Source: Nitrosomonadales bacterium
GTDB lineage: Bacteria > Pseudomonadota > Gammaproteobacteria > Burkholderiales > Gallionellaceae
NCBI GenBank assembly: GCA_016214695.1
Contig: JACRNY010000001.1
Coordinates: forward strand, 496,001-560,000
DNA length: 64,000 bases
Direction of reading: 5' to 3'
The notes under the pieces were generated by a model. The model was given only the letters and a program-made list of their open reading frames with translations. It did not search any database and was not told the DNA's origin. The translations under genes were made by a program, and so were the position numbers. Shown piece by piece: positions 8,451-16,855 of the stretch. The number at the start of each line of letters is the position of its first letter. Position 1 is the first letter of the stretch.

Positions 8451-8551
8451 CTTCTCCCTTTCCTCTATCGAGTTATTTTTGGTTTTAGCAATGATGCAAT
8501 GGCCCTTCCATCAGCACAATGGGCTGGCCGGATAGTGTATTAATTTTGCTA

Positions 8552-8863
8552 TCAGCCGATCGCCGCCTCGTCCGTACGCTTTTCGCCACGGTTATCCGTC
8601 CACGAGAGGGTGAGCTTGTCTCCCGCCTTGCCGCCCTTGAAACGGAACATCAGGAATGGATTCTTGGAGACGGAAGTACCGTATTGGCCTTCCAGCACGG
8701 TCCTGCCGTTATGCTGCACCTTGATGTCGGTGATGTACCAGGCCGGTACGAGGTTGCCCGATTCGTCCTTGCGGCGCCCGGTCTCCATCTCGTGCTGCAT
8801 CAGCGCGCGCACCTCGGTCACACCATTGGTCGCGGTGGCTTTCATCTTGGTCGGATTGGACAT
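8552..8863 (-). CDS. soxZ: Sulfur-oxidation carrier subunit SoxZ
   Basis: A 103-residue immunoglobulin-like SoxZ protein that pairs with SoxY to form the periplasmic carrier on which sulfur intermediates are bound. Matching features are the KMKATATNGVTEVRALMQHEMETG start, GNLVPAWYI and the C-terminal LTLSWTDNRGEKRTDEAAI. It has no signal peptide, as usual, since SoxZ is exported with SoxY. Its ATG overlaps the soxY stop by one base (TGATG). No soxXA, soxB or soxCD gene is present in the window. Confidence 0.95.
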   Translation of the reverse strand: MSNPTKMKATATNGVTEVRALMQHEMETGRRKDESGNLVPAWYITDIKVQHNGRTVLEGQYGTSVSKNPFLMFRFKGGKAGDKLTLSWTDNRGEKRTDEAAIG

Positions 8864-9345
8864 CAGCAGCCCCCCGCAGTGACTTTGACTTCTCTGGAGA
8901 TCTTGTAGAACTTGCCTCCTGCCTTGACCAGCGCGACAACGGTGCCGGTCTGCGCCATCTTGATGCGGGTGGAGATATAACCCTCCGTTCCTTCCGGGAA
9001 CGTATAGTGCTCGGCCAGCGCCGTCGGATTCTTGTCGACCAGAATGGATATCTGTTCGGTCTGCGGCAGTTTGCTCTCCACGATCACCGGGACGGTCGCA
9101 CCGTTCTCGGCAGTCTCGGGCACATCGAGGTTGATGAGGTTGCTGTCAGCGGGTGCCAGCCCGCCCATCGCCTGGAATGCCTCTTTCAGAGTCTTGGCTT
9201 CAAAGACTTTGCGGTCCACTGCCGCCAAGGCCGACTTGGGCAGCAAGCCCAGCGTGACAAACATGCCAAAAAGACCCAGTCCCACGCCAGCCTTGAGGGC
9301 ATGGCGACGACTGAGATCTATCGTGTTGCAATCGGGTTCGTGCAT
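8863..9345 (-). CDS. soxY: Sulfur-oxidation carrier subunit SoxY
   Basis: A 160-residue SoxY with a twin-arginine signal (SRRHALKAGVGLGLFGMFV) and the swinging-arm cysteine at the very end (VTAGGC-stop). The usual family end is GGCGG; here the two glycines after cysteine are missing. The ATG at 9345 has AGGA seven bases upstream, whereas the ATG at 9351 is one base from it, so 9345 is preferred. It is first in the soxY-soxZ-cytochrome-fccAB run. Two operator-like sites lie 71-110 bp before the start. Confidence 0.93.
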   Translation of the reverse strand: MHEPDCNTIDLSRRHALKAGVGLGLFGMFVTLGLLPKSALAAVDRKVFEAKTLKEAFQAMGGLAPADSNLINLDVPETAENGATVPVIVESKLPQTEQISILVDKNPTALAEHYTFPEGTEGYISTRIKMAQTGTVVALVKAGGKFYKISREVKVTAGGC

Positions 9346-9406
9346 TAACATATCCTAATATAGTTAATAGAATCAGCAGGTAGCGGATTTGATAACACCC
9401 TTGCAT

Positions 9407-9455
9407 CAGCGTCCATAGCTAGCACGGGGGGACTTGAGATAGCCCTTAGGAGTTA
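9407..9455 (-). promoter_or_regulatory. Tandem 7-2-7 operator-like sites upstream of soxY
   Basis: Two 16-base elements, TAGCTAGCACGGGGGG (9416-9431) and TAGCCCTTAGGAGTTA (9440-9455), exactly 24 bp apart and preceded by CAGCGTCCA (9407-9415). This flank, the spacing and the orientation toward the gene are the same as before tusA. Confidence 0.55.
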
Positions 9456-9485
9456 TAAGGATATTTGACAAAAACAGTCATGCAT

Positions 9486-9502
9486 TCTCCATGAAATGGA
9501 GA
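9486..9502 (-). terminator. Small hairpin after the first-listed SulP gene
   Basis: Perfect 7-bp stem TCTCCAT / ATGGAGA with loop GAA, followed on the minus strand after 11 bases by a short T run. A weak candidate terminator for the soe-sulP operon; the rest of the 210-bp gap holds the operator-like sites. Confidence 0.35.
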
Positions 9503-9555
9503 TGGGGCAAGATACTGCGCGTAACAGCGCCAATCAGATCCAGTAGCTGCTGTTG

Positions 9556-11139
9556 CTAGGTTGCAACTCGCTCAAAGCTCTTGCGCGCGCCGGCGCGGCG
9601 CTGGTGATATTTCGTGGACAACTCTTCCCACTCGATGACCAAGGTGCCGCCGGTGATCTCATGCTGCTTCTCCCAGTTGGACAGCAGATCGAGGCAGGCG
9701 TGGTCGATGTAATCCAGATGCTCGAAGTGGACATGCACCTCGGAGCCCGGCCTTACCTCTTCCAGTGCGGCAGCCAGCTGCGGCAGACGGATCAATGTGG
9801 CAGCGCCCTTCAGGTGCAGCTCGACGCGGTTGCGCACGATATCCTCATCCCACTTGATCTCCAGATGCGAGAAGGCCTGCAGCAACTTGAGTATCGACAA
9901 GCCGAGGCCGACCAGCACGCCTTCCAGCAGATTGGTGGCCACGATCATGACGATGGTGATGAGATAGATCGCCACTTCGCTCTTGCCGAACTTGAGCAGA
10001 CCGGGGAGCGCCTTGGGGTAGGCCAGTTTGTAGCCGGTGAACACCAGCACCGCCGCCAGGCTGGCGACCGGGATGTAGCTCAGCGTGAACGGCAGCACCG
10101 CCGCGAACATCAGCAACCAGACGCCGTGCAGGAAAGTGGAAGCGCGCGTCTTGCCACCCGCCTCGACGTTGGCGGTTGAACGCACGATCACGCCGGTCAT
10201 CGGCAGCGCGCCGAGCACGCCGCAGATGGAATTGCCCACACCCTGCGCGGCCAGCTCCTTATCATATTTAGTGCGCGGCCCCTGGTGCAACTGATCCACC
10301 GCACTCGCGCTCAATAGCGTCTCCGCGCTGGCGATAAAAGCGACCGACACCGCGGCGATGAGGATGTCCTTGTCGAGTGCATGCTTCAGGCTCTCCAGCG
10401 TGGGGTACTGGATCGCCGCCCAGAAGTTGTTGATATCTTCCGGATTGGCGAGCAGATCGGGAATGTACTTGATCTTGAGTTGCATGACGGAAGAGACGAT
10501 CACCGCCACCACCACGGCCACCAGCGGCCCCGGCAGCACCTTCACGCGTTTCGGTGCGAACAGATTCCACAGCACGATGATCGCGATGGTCAGCAAGCCG
10601 ATGAAGAAGGCTTGCAGCGAAGTGCCGCCCGTCGAGAACGTATCCATCAGCGCCGGCACGATGCCGGCGAAGTTGGCCATGCCGGAACCGATCGGCTTGT
10701 TGTCGAGCATGACGTGGAATTGCGAGGCCAGGATCAGCACGCCGATGCCGGCCAGCATGCCATGGATGACGGCGGGCGACACCGCGCGGAACCATTGCCC
10801 CAGTTTCAGAAGACCAGCCGCCAACTGCATCAAACCGGCCAGCAGCACGATCACGCCCAGCATGGCGATGCCGTGATGCTGTACCAGTTGCCACACCAGC
10901 ACGGTCAGGCCCGCCGCCGGGCCGCTGACCTGCAAGGGCGAACCCGCAATGAGACCGACCACCAGACCGCCGACGATGCCGGTGACCAAGCCAGCCATCG
11001 GCGAAACGCCGGAAGCGATCGCCACCCCCATGCATAGCGGCAGAGCCACCAGAAACACGACCACCGATGCCAGCACATCCTTGCCTATCGTCGCCCGAAA
11101 GCCCTGTAACACCTTGCTGCCCTGTATCGCGTGCATCAT
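9556..11139 (-). CDS. SulP-family anion transporter (last of three)
   Basis: A 527-residue SulP/SLC26-type transporter: about 12 membrane segments with the signatures PLCMGVAIASGVSPMAGL and SGPAAGLTVLVWQLVQ, then a C-terminal STAS domain (about 440-515, including VHFEHLDYIDHACLDLL). SulP proteins carry sulfate, bicarbonate or related anions. It is the third consecutive SulP gene behind soeABC. Its divergence from the other two (shorter N-terminus, SLQVSGPAAG-type pore sequence as in bicarbonate-type members) suggests a different substrate such as bicarbonate. Substrate and direction cannot be read from sequence. Confidence 0.9.
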   Translation of the reverse strand: MMHAIQGSKVLQGFRATIGKDVLASVVVFLVALPLCMGVAIASGVSPMAGLVTGIVGGLVVGLIAGSPLQVSGPAAGLTVLVWQLVQHHGIAMLGVIVLLAGLMQLAAGLLKLGQWFRAVSPAVIHGMLAGIGVLILASQFHVMLDNKPIGSGMANFAGIVPALMDTFSTGGTSLQAFFIGLLTIAIIVLWNLFAPKRVKVLPGPLVAVVVAVIVSSVMQLKIKYIPDLLANPEDINNFWAAIQYPTLESLKHALDKDILIAAVSVAFIASAETLLSASAVDQLHQGPRTKYDKELAAQGVGNSICGVLGALPMTGVIVRSTANVEAGGKTRASTFLHGVWLLMFAAVLPFTLSYIPVASLAAVLVFTGYKLAYPKALPGLLKFGKSEVAIYLITIVMIVATNLLEGVLVGLGLSILKLLQAFSHLEIKWDEDIVRNRVELHLKGAATLIRLPQLAAALEEVRPGSEVHVHFEHLDYIDHACLDLLSNWEKQHEITGGTLVIEWEELSTKYHQRRAGARKSFERVAT

Positions 11140-11166
11140 GCCGAAAGCCTTATTTTGAATTCGTCC

Positions 11167-13317
11167 TTACAACCAGGTCTTGACCCCGTCGTCGCCGCCG
11201 ATGTGTTGCTTGAGCAAACGGCGTTTCGCATCCGGCTTGACCTTGATCACTTCCGCGTAGATCGATTCCAGCGCCTTGTCCTCATCGGAAAAGATGTTCT
11301 GCTCGCCGATGTAGTTCAGCAGGCCGGAATGACGCATGATATCGAGCACCTGATTCTTCAGTCCGCTGAACACCACGCGGATACCACCCGAGCGCAGCCG
11401 CTCCACCACATGATGGATCACCTCATCGCCGGAGGCATCGAGCTGGTTGATACCGTCAGCCACGATCAGCAGATGCTTGGCCTGCGGATTGCTGGCGACC
11501 GCTTCGAGTATGGTGTCTTCAAAATATGGCACGTTGGCAAAATACAGCGAGCCGTCGTAGCGCATGGCGATGATATTCTCGCTCACCGGCAGGTTGTGCA
11601 CCCTGACGTCGCGCAGGGTGCCATCCGGGTGGCGACCGAGGATGGCGACGCGCGGTTTCATGGTGCGATACAGATAGAGGATGATCGCCAGCCCGGCGCC
11701 GACCATGATTCCGTTATCCAGATGCGGCGCGAACGCGAGTGTGGCGACAAAAGTCACGATGGCGGCGATGCCGTCATGCTTGTGCGTGTGCCATGCATGG
11801 GCGATGGCTTTGAAATTGACCAGACCGATCACGGCCATCATGATCACCGCGGCCAGCACCGCCTGCGGCAGGTGATACAACAACGGGGTGAGGAACAGCA
11901 AAGTGACCAGCACGATCAGTCCCGCGAACACGTTGGACAAGCCGGTGACGGCACCCGCATTGAGGTTGACCGCCGAGCGCGAGAAGGAACCGCTGACCGG
12001 GAACGACTGACTCAGGCTGCCGACGACGTTGGAGATGCCCTGCCCGAGCAGCTCCTGGTTGGGATCGATGCGCTGCTTGGTCTTGGCTGCCATCGCCTTG
12101 GCGATGGAGATCGCTTCCATGAAACCCACCAACGAGATCACCAGCGCGCTGGAAAGCAGCGCCATCATGGTCTCCCAGCTCACCTTCGGCAAACCGATCT
12201 CGGGCAACCCTGACGGGATGCTGCCCACCACTTCACCGCCACCCACCAGCTTCAGTTCGCCCTTGCTCACCTTCTTGATGCGCCAGCGATAACCGTCCGC
12301 TGTCTCTCCCTGTGGCACCTGTCCGCTCAGATAAAGTCTGGCCGGCTGCGTGTCGGTAGCCGGAACCTGCTCGAAGATGAACTTGCGCAGCGAGCGTGCG
12401 GCCTTGCGGTTCTCTCCTTCCAGATGCTGTATCTCCAGACCGAGCAGCTCAAGTTCGTATTTCAGCGCCGCGATATGCTGCCTGCTGCTGTCCTGCGCAT
12501 TTTGCAGCTGCTTGAGTTCTGCCGATTTGGCAGTGAGCACACCATTCAATTCCTCGATCTTGATCTCGCCGCGGGAAAAATCGTTGGCCAGGTTCTTGAC
12601 CTCCGCATCCGCGATCTCCTCGATCATGCCCTTGCTGTTGTGCTCGAAACCGATCATGAAGCTGGCGACCGTGGTGATGGTCACCGCGATCAGCACGCCG
12701 GGCAGTTTGGGAGCATATTTCTTCAGCGCCCACATGATGGCGAAAGCCGAGACCCCCATCACCAGGGTGGGCATATGCGTCTCGCCGATCTGCAGCAGCA
12801 CGCCCCAGATATCGTTGATGAAGTGCTCGCTGCGCCCCATGGAGACGCCGAACAGCTTGTTGAGCTGGGACAGGCCGATGATGATCGCCGCGGCATTGGT
12901 GAAACCTACGATCACCGGATGCGACAGGAAGTTGACCACCACGCCGAGCTTGAAGATACCCAATCCGAGCTGGATCAGGCCGACCATCAGCGCCAGCAGG
13001 ATGGCCAGCGCGACGAACTGTTCGGAACCTGTGGCGGCCAGCGGCGCCAGCGCGGATGCGGTCAGCAGCGAAGCAACCGCAACCGGGCCGGTGGCGAGTT
13101 GTGCAGAGGAGCCCCACATCGCGGCAATGATGCCCGGCAGGAACGCGGCATACAGGCCGTAATAGGCGGGCAGACCCGCCAGTTGCGCATAGGCCATGGA
13201 CTGCGGGATGAGCACCAGCGCGACAGTGATGCCGGCGATGAAGTCGGTCCTGACATTTGCGCCGTTCAGCGGCCACCAGGACAGGAAGGGAAAGAAGCGT
13301 TTGAGTTGATTATTCAA
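11167..13317 (-). CDS. SulP-family anion transporter with coiled-coil insertion (middle of three)
   Basis: A 716-residue SulP transporter, about 130 residues longer than usual. The N-terminal half (IPQSMAYAQLAGLPAYYGLYAAFLPG) and C-terminal STAS domain (about 585-700) are standard. Between membrane segments at about residues 226-355 lies an insertion beginning EHNSKGMIEE that is strongly charged and heptad-like (AKSAELKQLQNAQDSSRQ, LGLEIQHLEGENRK), predicted as a coiled coil followed by a small beta-rich part. The start is TTG, with GAGGA upstream, overlapping the stop of the previous SulP by four bases (TTGA), so translation is coupled. Confidence 0.9.
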   Translation of the reverse strand: MNNQLKRFFPFLSWWPLNGANVRTDFIAGITVALVLIPQSMAYAQLAGLPAYYGLYAAFLPGIIAAMWGSSAQLATGPVAVASLLTASALAPLAATGSEQFVALAILLALMVGLIQLGLGIFKLGVVVNFLSHPVIVGFTNAAAIIIGLSQLNKLFGVSMGRSEHFINDIWGVLLQIGETHMPTLVMGVSAFAIMWALKKYAPKLPGVLIAVTITTVASFMIGFEHNSKGMIEEIADAEVKNLANDFSRGEIKIEELNGVLTAKSAELKQLQNAQDSSRQHIAALKYELELLGLEIQHLEGENRKAARSLRKFIFEQVPATDTQPARLYLSGQVPQGETADGYRWRIKKVSKGELKLVGGGEVVGSIPSGLPEIGLPKVSWETMMALLSSALVISLVGFMEAISIAKAMAAKTKQRIDPNQELLGQGISNVVGSLSQSFPVSGSFSRSAVNLNAGAVTGLSNVFAGLIVLVTLLFLTPLLYHLPQAVLAAVIMMAVIGLVNFKAIAHAWHTHKHDGIAAIVTFVATLAFAPHLDNGIMVGAGLAIILYLYRTMKPRVAILGRHPDGTLRDVRVHNLPVSENIIAMRYDGSLYFANVPYFEDTILEAVASNPQAKHLLIVADGINQLDASGDEVIHHVVERLRSGGIRVVFSGLKNQVLDIMRHSGLLNYIGEQNIFSDEDKALESIYAEVIKVKPDAKRRLLKQHIGGDDGVKTWL

Positions 13318-15101
13318 TTCGTCCTCGGTTCGCCATCAGGCAGGTTGATATGACATTCGGAAAAGATACGCGCCGTGCAGTTGCGGCAGATTTCGGTATC
13401 GAGCGTGGCATAGATCGGCTTGACCCAGTTCGACATGGTCGGAAAGAAGCCGCCCGGACCGATGTCGTCGAGCTTGTCGGCTTTGCGCAAGTACTTGTAG
13501 ATGTCGTCCTTGCAACGGTAGAAATACAGCCCGCCGCCCAGCTTGTGCCTGCGGCGCGCTTCCTGCGCCAGCATCTCCGCGCCCGCCACATCGACGAAAC
13601 TGATACCGCGCGCGACGATCATCACGGATTTTTTCTGCGGTTCGATCTCGTCTATCTTCTGAAGACTGCTCTGCACATGGTCAACAGCACCGAAGAAGAT
13701 CGCGCCGTTGAGTCGCACCATGGCCAGCTGCGGACACTGCGGCTGGTCCTCGGCGGTCACGAAGTGATAGGCCCCTTCTTCCTTCGCCGGCACCACTTGC
13801 ACCAGGTTCGGGCGCGAGACGCGGAACAGGTAGATGGCGAGCGAGAGCAGGATGCCGAAGAAGATCCCTTTTTCCAGGTCGATCAGCGTGCCGATCAGTG
13901 TCACGAACAGGATGACCGTCTCGGAGCGGTCGCTGCGGATGATGGACGCAATGTGGTGGAAATCGATGAGCCCCCACGCGACCAGGAACAGAATCCCCGC
14001 CATCGCCGCCGTCGGCAGGTAGGAAGCCAGCGGCGCTACCAGCAGCAGCACCAGCATCAGGAAGACCGAGGCATACACCGTCGCCAGCGGCGTCTTCGCG
14101 CCAGCTGCGTAGTTCACGCCGCTGCGGTTGAACGATCCGCAGGAAGCGAAGCTGGAGAAGAAGCTGCCGACCAGGTTGGACAGCCCTTGGCCGATGAATT
14201 CCTGATTGCTGTCGATGCGCTGTTCCGATTTCACCGCGATGGAACGCGAGATGGAGACGGCCTCGGTCAACGCCAGCATGGTCACCACCAGCGCGGGGAA
14301 CAGCACCTTGTGGATGGTGGCGTAGGAGAAATCCGGCAATGACAGCGGCGGCAGATGCGAGGGCAACGCGCCCACGGTCTTGATCATCGTGTTCTCCACG
14401 CCGAGCTCAAGGTTGAGCAGCCATGCCACCACGCTGCCCACCACCATCGCCACGATCATGTAGGGCAGCTTGGGGATGTAGCGCTTGGAGAGGATACCGA
14501 CCGCCAGCGTGACTGTGCCGACCAGCAAGACCCAGGGGTTTATGTTGCCGGCCTGCGCGATCAGTTGTTCGATCACCACATGGAAATGCGAGCCGCGCGG
14601 GATCGGGATGCCAAAAAAGTTCTTCACCTGGCTGGCGGCGATGAGCAATGCAGCGCCCGCAGTGAAGCCGATGACCACGGTGTGCGAGATGAAATTGACC
14701 AGCACCCCCATGCGCGCGAGACCGAGGATGAGCTGAAACAGGCCCACCAGGAATGTCAGCGTGAGTACCATACTGATGAACTGCGGCGAACCGGGATCGG
14801 CCAGCGGGCTCATGGCGGCGAAGACGGCGATCGAGATGGCGGTGGTGGGTCCTGAGACCAGGTGCCAGCTCGAACCGAACAGTGCGGCGATGATGGCCGG
14901 CACCATGGCCGCGTACAGGCCGTATTCCGGCGGCATCCCGGCGATGGTGGCGAAGGCCACCCCCTGCGGCAACACGATCAGTGCGCCGGTGATACCCGCG
15001 ACCAGATCGGCCCGGGTGGACTGTTTGTCCACCATGTGCTTCCACTGCAGGAACGGGAAGAAGCGATGCAGCCAGTAATTGCGCGTATGGGAAGTCTTCA
15101 A
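13314..15101 (-). CDS. SulP-family anion transporter (first of three, after soeC)
   Basis: A 595-residue SulP transporter with the canonical VLPQGVAFATIAGMPPEYGLYAAMVPA segment, membrane domain to about residue 430 and STAS domain near 445-545. The C-terminal tail has a CRNC...SECH cysteine/histidine pattern (TLDTEICRNCTARIFSECH region) that could bind a metal. The start appears to be TTG at 15101, 10 bases after the soeC stop, with no strong ribosome site; an ATG at 15035 is the alternative but would remove the conserved HRFFPFLQW segment. Directly behind soeABC, it is a good candidate for exporting sulfate made by sulfite oxidation. Confidence 0.9.
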   Translation of the reverse strand: MKTSHTRNYWLHRFFPFLQWKHMVDKQSTRADLVAGITGALIVLPQGVAFATIAGMPPEYGLYAAMVPAIIAALFGSSWHLVSGPTTAISIAVFAAMSPLADPGSPQFISMVLTLTFLVGLFQLILGLARMGVLVNFISHTVVIGFTAGAALLIAASQVKNFFGIPIPRGSHFHVVIEQLIAQAGNINPWVLLVGTVTLAVGILSKRYIPKLPYMIVAMVVGSVVAWLLNLELGVENTMIKTVGALPSHLPPLSLPDFSYATIHKVLFPALVVTMLALTEAVSISRSIAVKSEQRIDSNQEFIGQGLSNLVGSFFSSFASCGSFNRSGVNYAAGAKTPLATVYASVFLMLVLLLVAPLASYLPTAAMAGILFLVAWGLIDFHHIASIIRSDRSETVILFVTLIGTLIDLEKGIFFGILLSLAIYLFRVSRPNLVQVVPAKEEGAYHFVTAEDQPQCPQLAMVRLNGAIFFGAVDHVQSSLQKIDEIEPQKKSVMIVARGISFVDVAGAEMLAQEARRRHKLGGGLYFYRCKDDIYKYLRKADKLDDIGPGGFFPTMSNWVKPIYATLDTEICRNCTARIFSECHINLPDGEPRTN

Positions 15102-15111
15102 AATGTCGCGA

Positions 15112-16095
15112 TCAGCCTATGGTCTGATAGTAAAGATTCTGCGGATGGTTGGCCTGCGCAAAGAAGAACCAGCGCTCCGCCAGCAGACCGATGTACTGCA
15201 ACACGAACGCGACACCAAGCAGGCTCGGCGTGAACAGACCGAAGGCCAGCAGCGCCAGCGGGACCACGAAAGCCATGATCAGGAACGCCGGCTTGATCGC
15301 GCGCATGAAGGCGATGCTCTTGCCGTGGAAGTATTCGCGCGTATTGAACGTGCCGCCCATGGCGCCCATCGAGCGCTGCACGATGTAGGGGTGCTTCACG
15401 CCGATGGCGGTCTGCATGGTCGATTTCGGTTTCAGGCGCGCGTTACGCACCAGCGAGGCGGCGCGTCCGGCAAAAGCCAGTACGGTGATGATGATCGCCC
15501 ACCCGACGAAGAAGTCGGCCTGGTCGGGTGCGGCCGAAGCTGCGTAGAACGCGGCCAGGATGAAGCCGGAAGAGCCGCCCATCAGGATATAGTTGATCAC
15601 CGTCAGCGGCGAATTCCATTCGCGCAGGAAGCGCAGGCAGGCGTAGATCATCGCGGTGCAGACGAACAGTGTGAACGCCAGCAAAGTGCCGACGACACCG
15701 AGCACGAAAGACAGATCGATGGGCTGGCCACTGGGCAGCGTCAGCAGCACCGGACGGAACCCGGCCAGGTGCGACACGCCGAACAGGAACACCACGCCCA
15801 TGAATGCCGGCAACGCGATCAGTTCGCGCGACAGCCAGGAGGTGCGCCATTGCAGTATGCCGCGCCACGCGCGAGTGATCATGTAGATGGGCTTGCCGAG
15901 GTGGAAGATTGCGGCAAACAACCCGCCGCCGAGCAACAGCATCGCGATGGCGCTGCCGTTGCCGTAGAACTCGTCGGACTGCATCGGCAGCAGGCCGAAC
16001 AGCGCATAGGATTGATGCGTGAACAGGGCAAGGAACAGGCCCTGTGCCGCCCCGATGAGCGTGGTCAGAAAAATGACGGAAAAAGCTGGTTTCAT
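15112..16095 (-). CDS. soeC: Sulfite-oxidizing enzyme membrane anchor SoeC
   Basis: A 327-residue integral membrane protein of the NrfD/DmsC anchor type, with about eight hydrophobic segments. It anchors the molybdoenzyme to the inner face of the membrane and passes electrons to quinone. Identity rests on the adjoining SoeA-type catalytic and SoeB-type iron-sulfur genes and the DmsC-like features (HLGKPIYMITRAWRGILQWRTSWLSRE). It follows soeB by 28 bp. A polysulfide-reductase-type complex is the alternative, but the sulfur-oxidation context favours sulfite oxidation. Confidence 0.88.
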   Translation of the reverse strand: MKPAFSVIFLTTLIGAAQGLFLALFTHQSYALFGLLPMQSDEFYGNGSAIAMLLLGGGLFAAIFHLGKPIYMITRAWRGILQWRTSWLSRELIALPAFMGVVFLFGVSHLAGFRPVLLTLPSGQPIDLSFVLGVVGTLLAFTLFVCTAMIYACLRFLREWNSPLTVINYILMGGSSGFILAAFYAASAAPDQADFFVGWAIIITVLAFAGRAASLVRNARLKPKSTMQTAIGVKHPYIVQRSMGAMGGTFNTREYFHGKSIAFMRAIKPAFLIMAFVVPLALLAFGLFTPSLLGVAFVLQYIGLLAERWFFFAQANHPQNLYYQTIG

Positions 16096-16123
16096 AATGT
16101 ACCGTTCCTAACAGTTTGCTTCA

Positions 16124-16855
16124 TTACCATGCCGAGGCATCGTCCATCGACGAGGCGTCCTTGGCCGGCTTGGGCAGGTGACCGTCCACTTTGAGCGGAT
16201 TGTCGGCGCGCTCCAGCTCGTCCATGTGGATCTTGAGCTTGGTCTTGCGCCGCGGCAGATAGTGGTTGGCGGGATGCGTGCCCCACTCCGGCATCAGCGC
16301 GTAGCCGCCCTCCTCGCGGATCGCCAGCGACACGGCAGATTCGGGATCGTGGATGTCGCCGAACAGACGCGCGCTCGTCGGACAGGCTTTCACGCAGGAC
16401 GGTTTGCGGTCGGCTTCCGGCATGGACATATCGTAGATGCGGTCCACGCACAGGGTGCACTTCTTCATCACCTTGGATTTCTCGTCGATCTCGCGTGCGC
16501 CGTACGGGCAAGCCCAGGTGCAGTACTTGCAGCCGATGCACTTGTCGTAGTCCACCAGCACGATGCCGTCTTCCTTGCGCTTGTACGATGCGCCGGTCGG
16601 GCACACCGGCACGCAGGGCGGGTCTTCGCAGTGCAGGCAGGATTTGGGGAAATGCAGCGTCTCGCTGTGCGGGAACTGGCCGATCTCGAAGGTCTGCACG
16701 CGGTTGAAGAACGTGCCGGTCGGATTCAGGCCATACGGGTTTTCGTCGCACAGGGGACCGGCGGAACCGGAGGTATTCCACTCCTTGCAGCTGGTCACGC
16801 AGGCGCTGCAGCCGACGCAGACGTTGAGGTCGATAACGAGCGCGAGTTGGGTCAT
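16124..16855 (-). CDS. soeB: Sulfite-oxidizing enzyme iron-sulfur subunit SoeB
   Basis: A 243-residue DmsB-like ferredoxin with four cysteine sets for [4Fe-4S] clusters: CVGCSACVTSC, CLHCEDPPCVPVC, CIGCKYCTWAC and CTLC with CVKAC. It carries electrons from the molybdenum subunit to the membrane anchor in the cytoplasm and has no signal peptide. Its ATG overlaps the soeA stop by four bases (ATGA). Confidence 0.93.
   Translation of the reverse strand: MTQLALVIDLNVCVGCSACVTSCKEWNTSGSAGPLCDENPYGLNPTGTFFNRVQTFEIGQFPHSETLHFPKSCLHCEDPPCVPVCPTGASYKRKEDGIVLVDYDKCIGCKYCTWACPYGAREIDEKSKVMKKCTLCVDRIYDMSMPEADRKPSCVKACPTSARLFGDIHDPESAVSLAIREEGGYALMPEWGTHPANHYLPRRKTKLKIHMDELERADNPLKVDGHLPKPAKDASSMDDASAW

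Noticed and set aside
13314-13425. Cysteine-rich tail of the first SulP (CRNC...SECH) as a novel metal-binding switch
   Set aside because: I recall similar cysteine tails in other proteobacterial SulP proteins, so it is noted in the gene entry only. The empty-titled entry in the findings list is a void placeholder for this dropped point and should be ignored.
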